DNA of 38,094 nt. Source: Gammaproteobacteria bacterium (lineage in GTDB: Bacteria > Pseudomonadota > Gammaproteobacteria > GCA-001735895). How positions within the stretch are numbered: the stretch's first letter is position 1; each line of letters starts with the position of its first letter. Shown here one piece after another: positions 1 through 8,416 of the stretch. Below the pieces are notes generated by a model. It worked only from the letters and a program-made list of their open reading frames with translations, made no database searches and was not told the DNA's origin. The stretch is taken from the NCBI GenBank assembly GCA_024763505.1, contig JANTFI010000013.1, positions 1-38,094 of the forward strand, read 5' to 3'. Position numbers and translations under genes: made by a program.

Positions 1-46
1 GTTTGGATTCGAATATTTTTTCTGAGGAAGAAAGATATAGTTAGTA

Positions 47-63
47 TGCACTGAATCAGTGCA
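47..63. promoter_or_regulatory. NtrC-like palindrome downstream of glnA
   Basis: A perfect inverted repeat with arms TGCACTGA and TCAGTGCA around a single A. It fits the NtrC (GlnG) enhancer pattern TGCACY-N5-RGTGCA. It lies directly beyond the glnA terminator in the direction of glnA transcription, where glnL-glnG or another nitrogen operon often follows, so it may serve a gene beyond the window edge. No sigma-54 -24/-12 element is visible in the remaining 46 bases. The palindrome is seen directly; the NtrC assignment is inference. Confidence 0.5.
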
Positions 64-98
64 AAAAAAAAGACCCCGCACAGCTCAGGGGTCTTTTT
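62..98 (-). terminator. Intrinsic terminator of glnA
   Basis: A 7-bp stem (agacccc at 71-77 paired with ggggtct at 88-94) with a 10-nt loop. It has an A run on one side and a T run on the other, so it can act in both directions. It lies 26 nt past the glnA stop codon in the direction of glnA transcription. Confidence 0.85.
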
Positions 99-123
99 CC
101 GGTACGCCTGTATATTTGATCGA

Positions 124-1533
124 TTACAGGCTGTAGTACATGTCGAATTCTACCGGGTTGGTGGCCATGCGCAAACGCTGGACTTCTTCATTTTTCAATT
201 CCAGATAGCCATCGATGACATCATCGGTGAATACGCCGCCAGCCTTGAGAAAATCCCGGTCACTGTCCAGTGCAGCCAGTGCTTCGTCGAAAGAAAAAGC
301 TACCTGTGGAATAGCTGCTTCTTCTTCAGGAGGCAAGTCGTACAAGTCTTTGTCCATCGCTTCGCCCGGGTCGATCTGGTTGCGAATGCCATCGAGGCCG
401 GCCATCAGCATGGCGGCGAATGCCAGATACGGGTTGGCGGTGGAATCAGGAAAACGAACCTCGATACGTCGTGCTTTCGGGTTGGTGACGTAGGGTATGC
501 GAATCGAGGCGGAACGGTTGCGCGCCGAGTAGGCCAGCATCACCGGCGCTTCAAAGCCCGGGACCAAACGCTTGTAGCTATTGGTCGAGGCATTGGCAAA
601 CGCATTAATCGCCTTGGCATGTTTGATAATACCGCCAATATAGTACAGCGCGGTCTGTGACAGACCGCCATAACCATCGCCGGAAAACAGATTTACACCG
701 TCTTTGACCAGTGATTGATGCACATGCATGCCGTTGCCATTGTCGCCCACCAGTGGCTTGGGCATGAAGGTAGCGGTTTTGCCATAGCTGTGTGCGACGT
801 TGTGGACACAGTATTTGAGGGTTTGCACTTCATCGGCTTTTTTCACCAGCGTGTTGAACGCAACCCCGATTTCGCATTGACCTGCGGTGGCGACTTCGTG
901 GTGATGGACCTCGACTTTCTGCCCCATTTCCTCGATCGCCATGCACATTGCGCTACGCAGGTCGTGCAATGAATCGACCGGAGGTACCGGGAAGTATCCC
1001 CCCTTGACGCCGGGCCGGTGACCCATGTTGCCGTCTTCATAGTGCTTGGCAGAATTCCATTCGGATTCTTCCGAATCGACCGAATAGAAAACGTGTCCCA
1101 TTTCGTTGCCCCATTTGACGTCATCGAATACGAAAAACTCGTTTTCCGGGCCGAAATAAGCAGTATCAGCAATACCGGTCGCATTCAGATAGACTTCGGC
1201 GCGTTTGGCGATGGAGCGAGGGTCACGCTCGTAACCCTGGCCGGAGGCGGGTTCGATGATGTCGCAGCGAATATTCACGGTTGGCTCGTCTGTGAAGGGG
1301 TCAAGTACTGCGGTTTCGGCATCGAGTTTCATGATCATGTCGGACTCGTTGATGCCTTTCCATCCAGCAATGGATGAGCCGTCAAACATCTTGCCTTCCG
1401 TAAACATGTCTTCATCCAGCACGCTGGCCGGTATCGATACATGCTGTTCTTTACCAATGGTGTCGGTGAAACGTAGATCGACAAACTTTACACCGTGATC
1501 GTTAATCAAGCTTATGACGTCAGCTGGTGACAT
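124..1533 (-). CDS. glnA: Glutamine synthetase type I
   Basis: Makes glutamine from glutamate, ammonia and ATP; the central ammonium-assimilation enzyme, a cytoplasmic dodecamer. With the start at 1533 the protein is 469 residues, the same length as E. coli GlnA. A longer frame to 1572 exists, but the GGAGGA at 1541-1546 sits 7 nt before the ATG at 1533 and decides the start. Visible family motifs are the N-terminal beta-grasp domain, ENEFF, the [10 protein letters not shown] metal/substrate segment, [18 protein letters not shown] and the C-terminal RIEVRFPD. The [10 protein letters not shown] segment carries Tyr398, equivalent to the adenylylation tyrosine of E. coli, so the enzyme is probably controlled by GlnE. 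NtrC-like palindromes lie on both sides. It is monocistronic within the window. Confidence 0.98.
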   Translation of the reverse strand: MSPADVISLINDHGVKFVDLRFTDTIGKEQHVSIPASVLDEDMFTEGKMFDGSSIAGWKGINESDMIMKLDAETAVLDPFTDEPTVNIRCDIIEPASGQGYERDPRSIAKRAEVYLNATGIADTAYFGPENEFFVFDDVKWGNEMGHVFYSVDSEESEWNSAKHYEDGNMGHRPGVKGGYFPVPPVDSLHDLRSAMCMAIEEMGQKVEVHHHEVATAGQCEIGVAFNTLVKKADEVQTLKYCVHNVAHSYGKTATFMPKPLVGDNGNGMHVHQSLVKDGVNLFSGDGYGGLSQTALYYIGGIIKHAKAINAFANASTNSYKRLVPGFEAPVMLAYSARNRSASIRIPYVTNPKARRIEVRFPDSTANPYLAFAAMLMAGLDGIRNQIDPGEAMDKDLYDLPPEEEAAIPQVAFSFDEALAALDSDRDFLKAGGVFTDDVIDGYLELKNEEVQRLRMATNPVEFDMYYSL

Positions 1534-1632
1534 GGCAGTATCCTCCGTAAGGGTCGGGAAAAAAATCGACACCGTGCTGCAAGAAACGGTGACGATGTGA
1601 AAGCAGCGGTCTGGCGCTGAAAATCAGCTGGC

Positions 1633-1660
1633 ATTGTACAGGTATTTAACGCTGTGCAAA
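1633..1660 (-). promoter_or_regulatory. Candidate sigma-70 promoter of glnA
   Basis: On the minus strand TTTGCA (1655-1660) and TACAAT (1633-1638) are separated by 16 nt, about 100 nt before the glnA ATG. The -10 is good and the -35 matches 4 of 6. I searched the same leader for a sigma-54 GG-N10-GC element and found none. Confidence 0.35.
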
Positions 1661-1709
1661 TTATCCATTTGTGATAAACAGCGGTGCGATGTGGCTACAT
1701 CCTTATAAA

Positions 1710-1726
1710 TGCACCAATTATGTGCG
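1710..1726. promoter_or_regulatory. NtrC-like site upstream of glnA
   Basis: TGCACC-N5-TGTGCG, an imperfect palindrome with GCAC/GTGC cores spaced as in NtrC boxes. It lies about 177 nt upstream of the glnA start, a usual enhancer distance, and overlaps the stop codon (1718-1720) of the preceding CDF gene. The assignment is inference. Confidence 0.4.
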
Positions 1727-2875
1727 GTCGAGATTTTCTCCCTGTTCGGGTGCATAGTAGATATTGATCTGGCCAACAAAGGGCATGTCGGCCGTGTATT
1801 TGTCGATGTCGCTGGCCAGTGTAGACTGCGAGTCGCAGCCGAATCTGAGCGGCAAAATGAAATCAACCTCGATCTGGTTGGTCAGGTAGTGCAGGTGAAT
1901 GTTCAGGATGTTTTCGGTATTTTTCACCGGCTCGAGCGCAGAATACAGACTGAACAGGATTTCTGCCCGGTTCGGCAGACTCAAAATGGAATCGTGTTCG
2001 GTATCGGCAACCGGATCAATATGGACGGTGACATCGCTGATTTCCTCGAACCGCTTTTTGATCGCCTGCTCGATGGCGAGCGAAATATAGTGCGCCTCGG
2101 AAACGCTCAAGCGCGGGTTGACGCGGATCTCGGTATCGATAACCCCCTGTCCGCCCATGGAGCGAGAGCGCAGGCGGTGGACCGCGACCACACCATCCAT
2201 CTGATTGATAAACTGGCGGATGTCATCCACCAGTTGCTGATCGAGGCTAGTGTCGATCAATTCTGCAAAGGCTTCCTTGATCAAATGTGCGCCCATCACC
2301 GAAATCATCACGGATACGACGATGGCTGCCAGTGCATCCATGTGATTGTACCCCGCGATTTGCGCGCCGACGCCGATGACCACGACGATAGAGGAAAAAA
2401 CATCTGAGCGGTGGTGCAAGGCATTGCTTTCGAGTAGTGAAGATTTGATTTTCCGGGCGGCGCGGATGGTGTACTGATAGAGAAATTCCTTGCTGAAAAT
2501 CGCTAGCAGTGCAAATGCCAGCGCATAACTTTCGGTTTTGGCAATTTCTTCGCTGGCAAAACTCTGGATTCCGCGATAGCCGATGCCGGCGGCAACGCCG
2601 ATGAGTGCAACACCAAGAAAGATCGAGGCCAGGGTTTCGATCCGGGCGTGGCCATAAGGGTGATCTTCATCGGCGTCCTTTGCCGAATGATGTGAAGTAA
2701 TCAGAACAATGGCATCGGTGATCAAATCGGCCAGCGTATGCAGGCCATCCGCCAACAGGGCCTGGGAATGGGCAAACAATCCCGACAGGATTTGTGCCAG
2801 CGACAGCAGGAAGTTCACCATCATGCCACGCACAGTGACTCGCTGAATGGTTTGTTGGCGGCTTTCAGTCGTCAT
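1718..2875 (-). CDS. Cation diffusion facilitator family transporter (zinc-type)
   Basis: Inner-membrane metal/proton antiporter that exports divalent cations. The N-terminal 200 residues hold about six hydrophobic segments. TM2 carries HxxxD (about H46-D50) and TM5 carries a second HxxxD (HHRSD), the metal site of zinc-transporting CDFs; a His-rich loop (HHSAKDADEDHPYGH) follows TM2. A cytoplasmic ferredoxin-like dimerisation domain comes next, ending near HIDP. About 80 further residues follow, making the protein about 385 aa where FieF-type proteins have about 300. The start is uncertain: the ATG at 2875 overlaps tusA by 11 bp and is preferred; an ATG at 2905 would overlap by 41 bp. Neither has a good ribosome site. 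Probably the last gene of the thiouridylase-tusA operon. Metal specificity is inferred. Confidence 0.88.
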   Translation of the reverse strand: MTTESRQQTIQRVTVRGMMVNFLLSLAQILSGLFAHSQALLADGLHTLADLITDAIVLITSHHSAKDADEDHPYGHARIETLASIFLGVALIGVAAGIGYRGIQSFASEEIAKTESYALAFALLAIFSKEFLYQYTIRAARKIKSSLLESNALHHRSDVFSSIVVVIGVGAQIAGYNHMDALAAIVVSVMISVMGAHLIKEAFAELIDTSLDQQLVDDIRQFINQMDGVVAVHRLRSRSMGGQGVIDTEIRVNPRLSVSEAHYISLAIEQAIKKRFEEISDVTVHIDPVADTEHDSILSLPNRAEILFSLYSALEPVKNTENILNIHLHYLTNQIEVDFILPLRFGCDSQSTLASDIDKYTADMPFVGQINIYYAPEQGENLDRT

Positions 2876-3098
2876 TGTCTTTACGTACGGTGATGTGGAA
2901 TTCATCGTCTTGCTGGTTGATTTTGAGTATGCTGTGGCCGTTGATCCGACACCAGGCCGGAATATCGTTTATTACGCCCGGGTCAGTGCAAACTATTTTC
3001 ACTTCGGTGCCGACGGGCAGTGGCTCGATACTGTCTTGCAGGCGAATCACCGGCATCGGGCATAACAAACGGCGCGCATCGACTTGCAGGGTCTTCAT
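2865..3098 (-). CDS. TusA-family sulfurtransferase
   Basis: Small (77 aa) cytoplasmic sulfur-carrier protein of the TusA/SirA fold. The N-terminal CPMPV motif holds the cysteine (Cys13) that carries persulfide sulfur. TusA proteins relay sulfur to tRNA 2-thiolation or, in sulfur oxidisers, to Dsr/Hdr-type oxidation systems. Its start overlaps the upstream thiouridylase stop by one base (TAATG), so translation is likely coupled. This points to sulfur delivery to that enzyme. No DsrE/TusBCD partner is visible nearby. The product class is firm; the partner is inferred. Confidence 0.92.
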   Translation of the reverse strand: MKTLQVDARRLLCPMPVIRLQDSIEPLPVGTEVKIVCTDPGVINDIPAWCRINGHSILKINQQDDEFHITVRKDNDD

Positions 3099-4141
3099 TA
3101 AACCAGATACCAGCTTTGCGGGATTTCATGAGCCGGCATCGGTTTGACCTGCAGTGACTGTGGCTCTCCATTTGCCGGGCTGAAGCTCAACTCAACCTGA
3201 TCGGCCTGTTTTCCTTTACTGAACCGTGCCACGATGGCGCAAGCCTGACGAATTTGTTCCGGATTCAGCGTTGCACCTTCGACCAGAGCCAGCGGACCGG
3301 CATGACTGACTGTTTTGATAGACTGGAACTGTTTGCGATACCCGCTCAGAAATCGTGTTTCTCCTTCTTCGCGCGCAATGATGAGTTTGAAGGCTTGCGA
3401 AGGGCGAACATGCCGGCCGACCTTGAGCAGCATGATGTCGTCGATATCGTATTTCTTTGCTCCGCGGTTGGTCCAAAGATCCTGCAACTTGACTGAATAG
3501 TTTTCATCGGTCAGAAAACAGCAGCCGCCGGCCGGCTGGGCATAATCATCAAAGCCGTATTCAGCCGCCAGGGCCATTTGCGGTTTACGCGAACGACCGG
3601 AAAAATCGAACATTTTCTCACGCTCGATCCAGCCTTCCAACTCGGGGCGGGTAGGAGGCAGGTTCTTCGCGCACAGTGGTCGAACAATCAAGTCTTCAGC
3701 GCCGGATTCATTGGCCACGATTGGCATGGTTTCCTTGCGTTGAGACATGGGGCGCTGACCGATGACTTCGCCTGTGACAAGAAAATCAAAACCTTTTTGC
3801 AAAATCCATTGATGAGCTTTGCTGACCATAAATATTTTACAATCCAGGCATGGGTTGAGGTTAGCGCCATAGCCATGTTTGGGGTTGATTACGACATCCT
3901 TGTACTCTTCCACAATATCGATGATATGGAGTTTGATACCCAGTTGTTCGGCCACCCACAGGGCATTGTTGCGCTTGGGTTTGGCTTTATCTTTCTTGCG
4001 AATCGCGTGGGTGTGCCCTTCCACGCAAAAGCCGGTGAAGAAATTGATCCCCTCGACGTGGATGCCTTGCTGTTGCATCGCTTTGGCGGCGAGCAGCGAA
4101 TCGAGACCTCCAGAGATCAGGGCGGCGGCTTTTCGGGTCAT
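3098..4141 (-). CDS. MnmA/TrmU-like PP-loop tRNA thiouridylase
   Basis: 347 aa, cytoplasmic, in the adenine-nucleotide alpha-hydrolase group. The PP-loop SGGLDS (10-15) binds ATP for target activation. A cysteine pair in NPCLDC (Cys98, Cys101) and a second site in PAGGCCF (Cys207/Cys208) line up with the two catalytic cysteines of MnmA (its NPCVxC and GICFIG segments). This supports sulfur insertion into a tRNA base by a persulfide mechanism. It differs from housekeeping MnmA elsewhere: an unusual His/Lys-rich insert lies near 43-57 and the C-terminal part (about 215-347) has its own character. I therefore do not assign the symbol mnmA. First gene of a tusA-coupled operon. The start is 13 nt after the U-tract of the pilE terminator, with an extended -10 in that hairpin. 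Confidence 0.8.
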   Translation of the reverse strand: MTRKAAALISGGLDSLLAAKAMQQQGIHVEGINFFTGFCVEGHTHAIRKKDKAKPKRNNALWVAEQLGIKLHIIDIVEEYKDVVINPKHGYGANLNPCLDCKIFMVSKAHQWILQKGFDFLVTGEVIGQRPMSQRKETMPIVANESGAEDLIVRPLCAKNLPPTRPELEGWIEREKMFDFSGRSRKPQMALAAEYGFDDYAQPAGGCCFLTDENYSVKLQDLWTNRGAKKYDIDDIMLLKVGRHVRPSQAFKLIIAREEGETRFLSGYRKQFQSIKTVSHAGPLALVEGATLNPEQIRQACAIVARFSKGKQADQVELSFSPANGEPQSLQVKPMPAHEIPQSWYLV

Positions 4142-4153
4142 AACTGGCGGGCA

Positions 4154-4187
4154 TAAAAAAAGGGCTGCTGATTATATCAGAAGCCCC
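4154..4187 (-). terminator. Intrinsic terminator of the pilin operon
   Basis: Read on the minus strand, an 11-bp stem with one mismatch (arms 4176-4186 and 4162-4172, loop of 3) is followed by seven Ts (4155-4161). It lies about 20 nt after the pilE stop codon and ends the fimT-pilE operon. Confidence 0.85.
4171..4179 (-). promoter_or_regulatory. Extended -10 promoter inside the pil terminator
   Basis: The apex of the terminator hairpin reads TGATATAAT on the minus strand, a perfect extended -10 (TGnTATAAT). Transcription would begin near 4164, giving a leader of about 23 nt before the thiouridylase ATG at 4141. There is no clear -35, as is usual for extended -10 promoters. The match is seen; its activity is inferred. 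Confidence 0.5.
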
Positions 4188-4207
4188 GTATCGCAAGAAA
4201 AGTAATT

Positions 4208-4618
4208 CTACCAGCAAGTCAGTGGTTTTGCGCCTGTAGCGCTGGTGACATTCAGGTTGGTTAACGAAAGACTGGTACAGTCGGTGTCTTTCTCCTGTGG
4301 GGATCCTGCGGCCGGAGTGGCTTTCAGGGCAAAGGTGGACGCTGCCGAGGTGATGGCGATGGAGTATTTGCCTCCCGGGCTGTCAACCGAGTCGCCATTG
4401 CTGATCGAGCAGTTCGGGCTGTTATAACTGCCGTACAGGCTTTTGCATTTGCCAAGCGTGGTCGCGACATTCTGTAAGCCTGACTTGGCATCGGAACGGC
4501 CTGCTTTCATGGCGCTATTGCCATAAAAATAGCTGGCTGCCGCACCCAGAATACCCATGATAGCCAGTACGATCAACATTTCGATCAGGGTGAATCCGGT
4601 CATAGTGTTTTTACTCAT
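4208..4618 (-). CDS. pilE: Type IV minor pilin PilE-like
   Basis: 136 aa prepilin. A short basic leader ends at Gly8, followed by FTLIE with the conserved Glu at mature position 5 and a hydrophobic helix of about 20 residues. This is the PilD cleavage and assembly signature. The globular part is short and holds four cysteines: one pair in CKSLYGSYNSPNC and a C-terminal pair ending in LTCW, the D-loop disulfide region. The start is the ATG at 4618 with GAGGGG just upstream. It overlaps pilY2 by 4 bp (ATGA). It is called PilE rather than major pilin because it is the last gene of the minor-pilin operon, as in Pseudomonas. Confidence 0.85.
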   Translation of the reverse strand: MSKNTMTGFTLIEMLIVLAIMGILGAAASYFYGNSAMKAGRSDAKSGLQNVATTLGKCKSLYGSYNSPNCSISNGDSVDSPGGKYSIAITSAASTFALKATPAAGSPQEKDTDCTSLSLTNLNVTSATGAKPLTCW

Positions 4619-4950
4619 CTGGGCCCCTCTTGCATTGGCGATTCATTCGGGATGCGATCAATCAGGTAGATAGAGTCTACCAAATTTTTCCCCTGACCCA
4701 ATCCTATGAACTTTAGTTTGACAAACTTACCACGCATCAGGTCATCGGTTGTGCCGGGTTTATTGTTTTTGCGGATGACCTTGAGGGTCGGCGACAGGGC
4801 GAATTTCATGTCATTGACGGTGATGCTGTTACCACCCAGAACATCGATGCGGCCGATCACATTTACACGACTCATGTCCGCTGCATATAAGGGTGTTATC
4901 AGTTGCAAGACCATCATCGCAAGGCCTGCCAAAATGGGTATCAGTTTCAT
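4615..4950 (-). CDS. pilY2: PilY2-like periplasmic protein of the pilus operon
   Basis: 111 aa from the ATG at 4950, which overlaps the pilY1 stop in an ATGA. A longer frame from 4968 is less likely. An N-terminal Sec signal (MKLIPILAGLAMM, hydrophobic core, cleavage near LYA-AD) is followed by a small beta-rich domain with an IGRIDVLGGNSITVNDMKF stretch. This is the usual appearance of the short proteins between pilY1 and pilE in Pseudomonas-type clusters. Its function is poorly known. Assignment relies on position, size and signal peptide rather than on a catalytic motif. Confidence 0.75.
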   Translation of the reverse strand: MKLIPILAGLAMMVLQLITPLYAADMSRVNVIGRIDVLGGNSITVNDMKFALSPTLKVIRKNNKPGTTDDLMRGKFVKLKFIGLGQGKNLVDSIYLIDRIPNESPMQEGPR

Positions 4951-7900
4951 TTGATTAACTCCTGCCATGAGAAGCGCCCGGTTTTGGGCTCCGGTAGTTT
5001 AACAACTTTTTCGGCAACTTCACCGGTAAATACCAGATCTTCGATAAAGACCGGTTCCGGCAAATAGCCGTCCTGTTGGATGGCGGCGACGACATTTACT
5101 GTGCCTTCATTGTCATCATCATTGATTTCTCCATCCCGGTTTACGTCGATAACCGTTTCTTCCGGTGATCCACCGGTCACCATATCGACCGAGAACTTAA
5201 ATCCGTAACCACCCACCGCACAGGGGTTGTCGATCGGTACGAAAGAGTTGAAAAAGACGGTATCCCGGCGTGCGATCGGGGTGGTTACGGCGCGTTCACC
5301 GGAGTCGGGTAAATCGAACCACCATCCATAAACCGAGGAATAATCTACTTGATTACGAGTCAGAACGCGATTGGTAAAGCCGCTTCGGAAGGTTTGCTCG
5401 ACTAGTTGGCTACGGTCCAGAGAATCATCACCTTGATCCCAAACACCGTAAAAGGATTGTACATCGGTATTAGTCTTATCGGTGTCAACCAGATATTGAC
5501 CGGTACCAAAAAAGACCATCAGGTTGGGTAAATTGCTGGGTGATTCCGAGATCGGCATGGTCGGATGTCGGGCCAGCACCGGTTTGGCGGTAATCGGCTG
5601 GTTGGCCGGTGTGGTGAACAGTGGTACCGGTGTCGATCCGGATTTGAATGCAGAACCCCAGGTTGTCGAATTGGAGCCGGAAAGGTCGAATACCCACATG
5701 TTGCCTTCCAGATCGCCGGCATATACTCGATCAACTGTACCATTGCCATCGGTATCGGCCAAAGCGGGGGTGGACAGGCCATTGCGATCGGTAGTGGTGC
5801 CGACACCGGTGGTGATTTCTATGTAATCATTGGGCTGCCAGCCGTTCAGGCCATCTTCGATATCAACGATAAACAGTTTGGCTTCGCCATCTCCAGTGTC
5901 GTTGTATCCATTGCCGAAAATGGCTACCCATCGACCATTGTTGGCCAGTGCGATGGTCGGCTTGCTATAGGTGTAGCCAAGGTCGGGATCATCGGCGGAT
6001 GAAAATTCCCACATGACGATTTTTTCGGCATTGGCTTCGGTCAGCTTGGACGGGTCTGTGACATCCAGCGCGAACAGGCCTCGACCACCACCGCGCAATC
6101 CGCCGATCAAAATGGTATGCCAGCCACCGCCAAAATTGGTATTCATATAGACATCCGACAAGGTCGGGGTGAGATCTACATACCAGTTATGTGCGTAGCC
6201 GGGGTCTGTCAGATAATGATAACCACTGGAGGCGTTACTGGAAGCCAGAATATTTGGCGCGTAGGCAAAGATTTCTTCGCCGGTATCATCGTTAAAAGCA
6301 TGCAACAATCCGTCATTAGAGCCGACAAAAACAGTCTTCTTACGGGTTTCAGCAATGCCATTTTTGAAGTCCGAGTAACGGCTGCCACTAGTATCGGGGA
6401 AAGGGGCTACATCGGGCCAGGCCAGATTGGCCTTGCCGACAAAAACCGGACCGGAGTTAACCAGGTCACCGAGCAGGGTGGGGCGTTCACGGAAAAAATA
6501 ACCGATACCTTCATTGCTGCGGTCACCGCGCAGAAACTCGAGGCGCGCTTCGGCGATAGCCGTAGAATCGGTCGAGCCGGAAGGGCTGGTTCTCAGGTCA
6601 GTAACCATTTGACTACTGAGTTTGCCCACGTCCCATCGGAACGGCACCCCTTTGGTGCCATTATAAGTCACGATGCTACGCGGGTCTGTAGTGATATCGC
6701 GGGCTGTCAGCAGTGAGTTGGCTTCCCACTTCGGGGTAGTGGCCAGGGTGCCGACGTCAAGATCGATGATCGGATAGGCAAACAGGTTACCCTGCCAGCG
6801 GTTGGAGTTGAATTGTGCCAGATAAACGACTGATTCTGATGTCAGGCGGGCTGAATTGATCGCGACCGCAGCCGCTGTTGCGGTCCGTTCCGCGATGTCT
6901 TCAATGGCAGCATTCAGAGCCGCTTCCAGTTCCTGTGGATTCTGCGCACTGAGATATTCGCCGCGTGAGTTATAGGCGGCATGCCACAGGTCATCGACCT
7001 TTTCGGCATCACCGTTAAAGGCGTTGGGCCAGTTGAAGGATGCGTCCAGCGGGTCATCATTTTGCGCATCGAGTGTGCCGGTCAAGCCAAAAGAGATGGT
7101 GAAGTTGACCAGATGCTGCTGATTGTTTTCATCGATGCCGGCCCGGGTGGGTACTTTGTTGGCCAGATCGCCGCGCAGGTCAGTTTCATAATATCGCATG
7201 GCAACATCTGCCAATGTATTCGAGAAGGTATCTTCGTAGTTACCACCATCATTGGATTCGTCCTGGTCGCCATCGAAGCCACCATCAGCCGAAGCACTCT
7301 GGTCGGTATTGCCAACACCTGGATCCGGTCCATTCCAGAAACCGTCAGTCATCAGAATATTAAAGTTTTGCTGGCATTCTCCACCATCGGCTACGCTATT
7401 GATAGCGGTGCTGCCACTGGTCGAAGAAAAATAATTGCCGACACGCTGCAGAGATCTTCTGGCGGGGGTGCCACCATTCGAGTTGGCGGTATAAAACGTG
7501 TCGAGTAAATCCAGTTTATCTGCAGGCGAAGTCATACTGGCCAAGTCTCTTTTGTGGCCATCATTAAACATATCCAGGCCCATGCGCGTTGCGCCGGCCG
7601 TACTGATGACCGATCCGATGGCTGACTTTGCGGAAAACTCGCGCTTTCGATAATACTGAAACCAATTGGCGTAATTCTGCAATTCATCCTCATAACTGCG
7701 TCCTGAAGGGTAAGATGCCGTAGAAGGTTTGATTTCGTATAACGTATGTTCGTCTTCAGGGTCTATGACGCCATCGCCATCTGTGTCGGTCCAGGTGAAG
7801 TACGCCGGAATATACAGGCTATTCAGTTTCCAGCAGCTACAGTCATCATAATCAAAGAAATCAAAAGTATCGGTCAAATCTGTGGTTGTGCCACCGGGTG

Positions 7901-8390
7901 CATTGGGGTCTCTTAACACCGCATTCGGATCAGCGTCCTGGTAAAGCGGGTTTCCAGAACTATCCACGCCTTTCCACGGTTCATAGGTGGTTTCCGGGTT
8001 ATAATAAATCTTGTTGGCATTGTGGTTTCGCAGTACCCAGATTGCATCATCCCAAGTCACAGCAGGGTCGCTATGCTGGTAATCAGCAGGGGGGATGATG
8101 TAGAAATCGCTCCACCAGTCCGGGTGCCAGAAGTAACGGTAGCTGACGCCAAATAGCGGCAATCCACTGGCGCCGGCAAGTCCTGCAGTGCCACTGGAGA
8201 ACATGTGTTCCCAGTCCATGCTACCCGAGTCATCCAGCGTCAGGAAAACATTCGGCTCGACCGAATTGCTTAAAAACAAAGGTGCTTTCGGCAAGGTTCC
8301 AGGCGCTGCCTGAGTTGTAGAGCTGATCAGAATACTACCTGCCAAAAGCAGAGATTGTGTCAGCTTGCGATGGATCTGTTTGAGTTTCAT
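4947..8390 (-). CDS. pilY1: Type IV pilus tip adhesin/biogenesis protein PilY1
   Basis: 1147 aa, exported through a Sec signal peptide (about 1-28, ending TTQA-AP). PilY1/PilC proteins sit at the pilus tip, promote pilus extension and adhesion, and in Pseudomonas feed surface signals into c-di-GMP control. The N-terminal half is von Willebrand A-like, with a DDSGSMDW segment near residue 53 resembling the MIDAS DxSxS. An acidic EF-hand-like loop, DTDGDGVIDPEDE, is near 200. The C-terminal half is the conserved PilY1 beta-propeller. It holds the calcium loop DTDGNGTVDRVYAGDLEG near 873, matching the loop that regulates retraction in P. aeruginosa PilY1. A further acidic loop, DVNRDGEINDDDN, lies near 1083. 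The start has GAAGGAG 8-9 nt upstream. In the middle of the minor-pilin operon. Confidence 0.95.
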   Translation of the reverse strand: MKLKQIHRKLTQSLLLAGSILISSTTQAAPGTLPKAPLFLSNSVEPNVFLTLDDSGSMDWEHMFSSGTAGLAGASGLPLFGVSYRYFWHPDWWSDFYIIPPADYQHSDPAVTWDDAIWVLRNHNANKIYYNPETTYEPWKGVDSSGNPLYQDADPNAVLRDPNAPGGTTTDLTDTFDFFDYDDCSCWKLNSLYIPAYFTWTDTDGDGVIDPEDEHTLYEIKPSTASYPSGRSYEDELQNYANWFQYYRKREFSAKSAIGSVISTAGATRMGLDMFNDGHKRDLASMTSPADKLDLLDTFYTANSNGGTPARRSLQRVGNYFSSTSGSTAINSVADGGECQQNFNILMTDGFWNGPDPGVGNTDQSASADGGFDGDQDESNDGGNYEDTFSNTLADVAMRYYETDLRGDLANKVPTRAGIDENNQQHLVNFTISFGLTGTLDAQNDDPLDASFNWPNAFNGDAEKVDDLWHAAYNSRGEYLSAQNPQELEAALNAAIEDIAERTATAAAVAINSARLTSESVVYLAQFNSNRWQGNLFAYPIIDLDVGTLATTPKWEANSLLTARDITTDPRSIVTYNGTKGVPFRWDVGKLSSQMVTDLRTSPSGSTDSTAIAEARLEFLRGDRSNEGIGYFFRERPTLLGDLVNSGPVFVGKANLAWPDVAPFPDTSGSRYSDFKNGIAETRKKTVFVGSNDGLLHAFNDDTGEEIFAYAPNILASSNASSGYHYLTDPGYAHNWYVDLTPTLSDVYMNTNFGGGWHTILIGGLRGGGRGLFALDVTDPSKLTEANAEKIVMWEFSSADDPDLGYTYSKPTIALANNGRWVAIFGNGYNDTGDGEAKLFIVDIEDGLNGWQPNDYIEITTGVGTTTDRNGLSTPALADTDGNGTVDRVYAGDLEGNMWVFDLSGSNSTTWGSAFKSGSTPVPLFTTPANQPITAKPVLARHPTMPISESPSNLPNLMVFFGTGQYLVDTDKTNTDVQSFYGVWDQGDDSLDRSQLVEQTFRSGFTNRVLTRNQVDYSSVYGWWFDLPDSGERAVTTPIARRDTVFFNSFVPIDNPCAVGGYGFKFSVDMVTGGSPEETVIDVNRDGEINDDDNEGTVNVVAAIQQDGYLPEPVFIEDLVFTGEVAEKVVKLPEPKTGRFSWQELIK

Positions 8391-8416
8391 TTTGGTTTCT
8401 CCTTCGTGGTGAGGAA

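Noticed and set aside
1534..1717. Sigma-54 promoter for glnA
   Set aside because: TTGCA-like pieces occur (for example near 1578 and 1655) but the GG of the -24 element is absent or 3 bp out of place.
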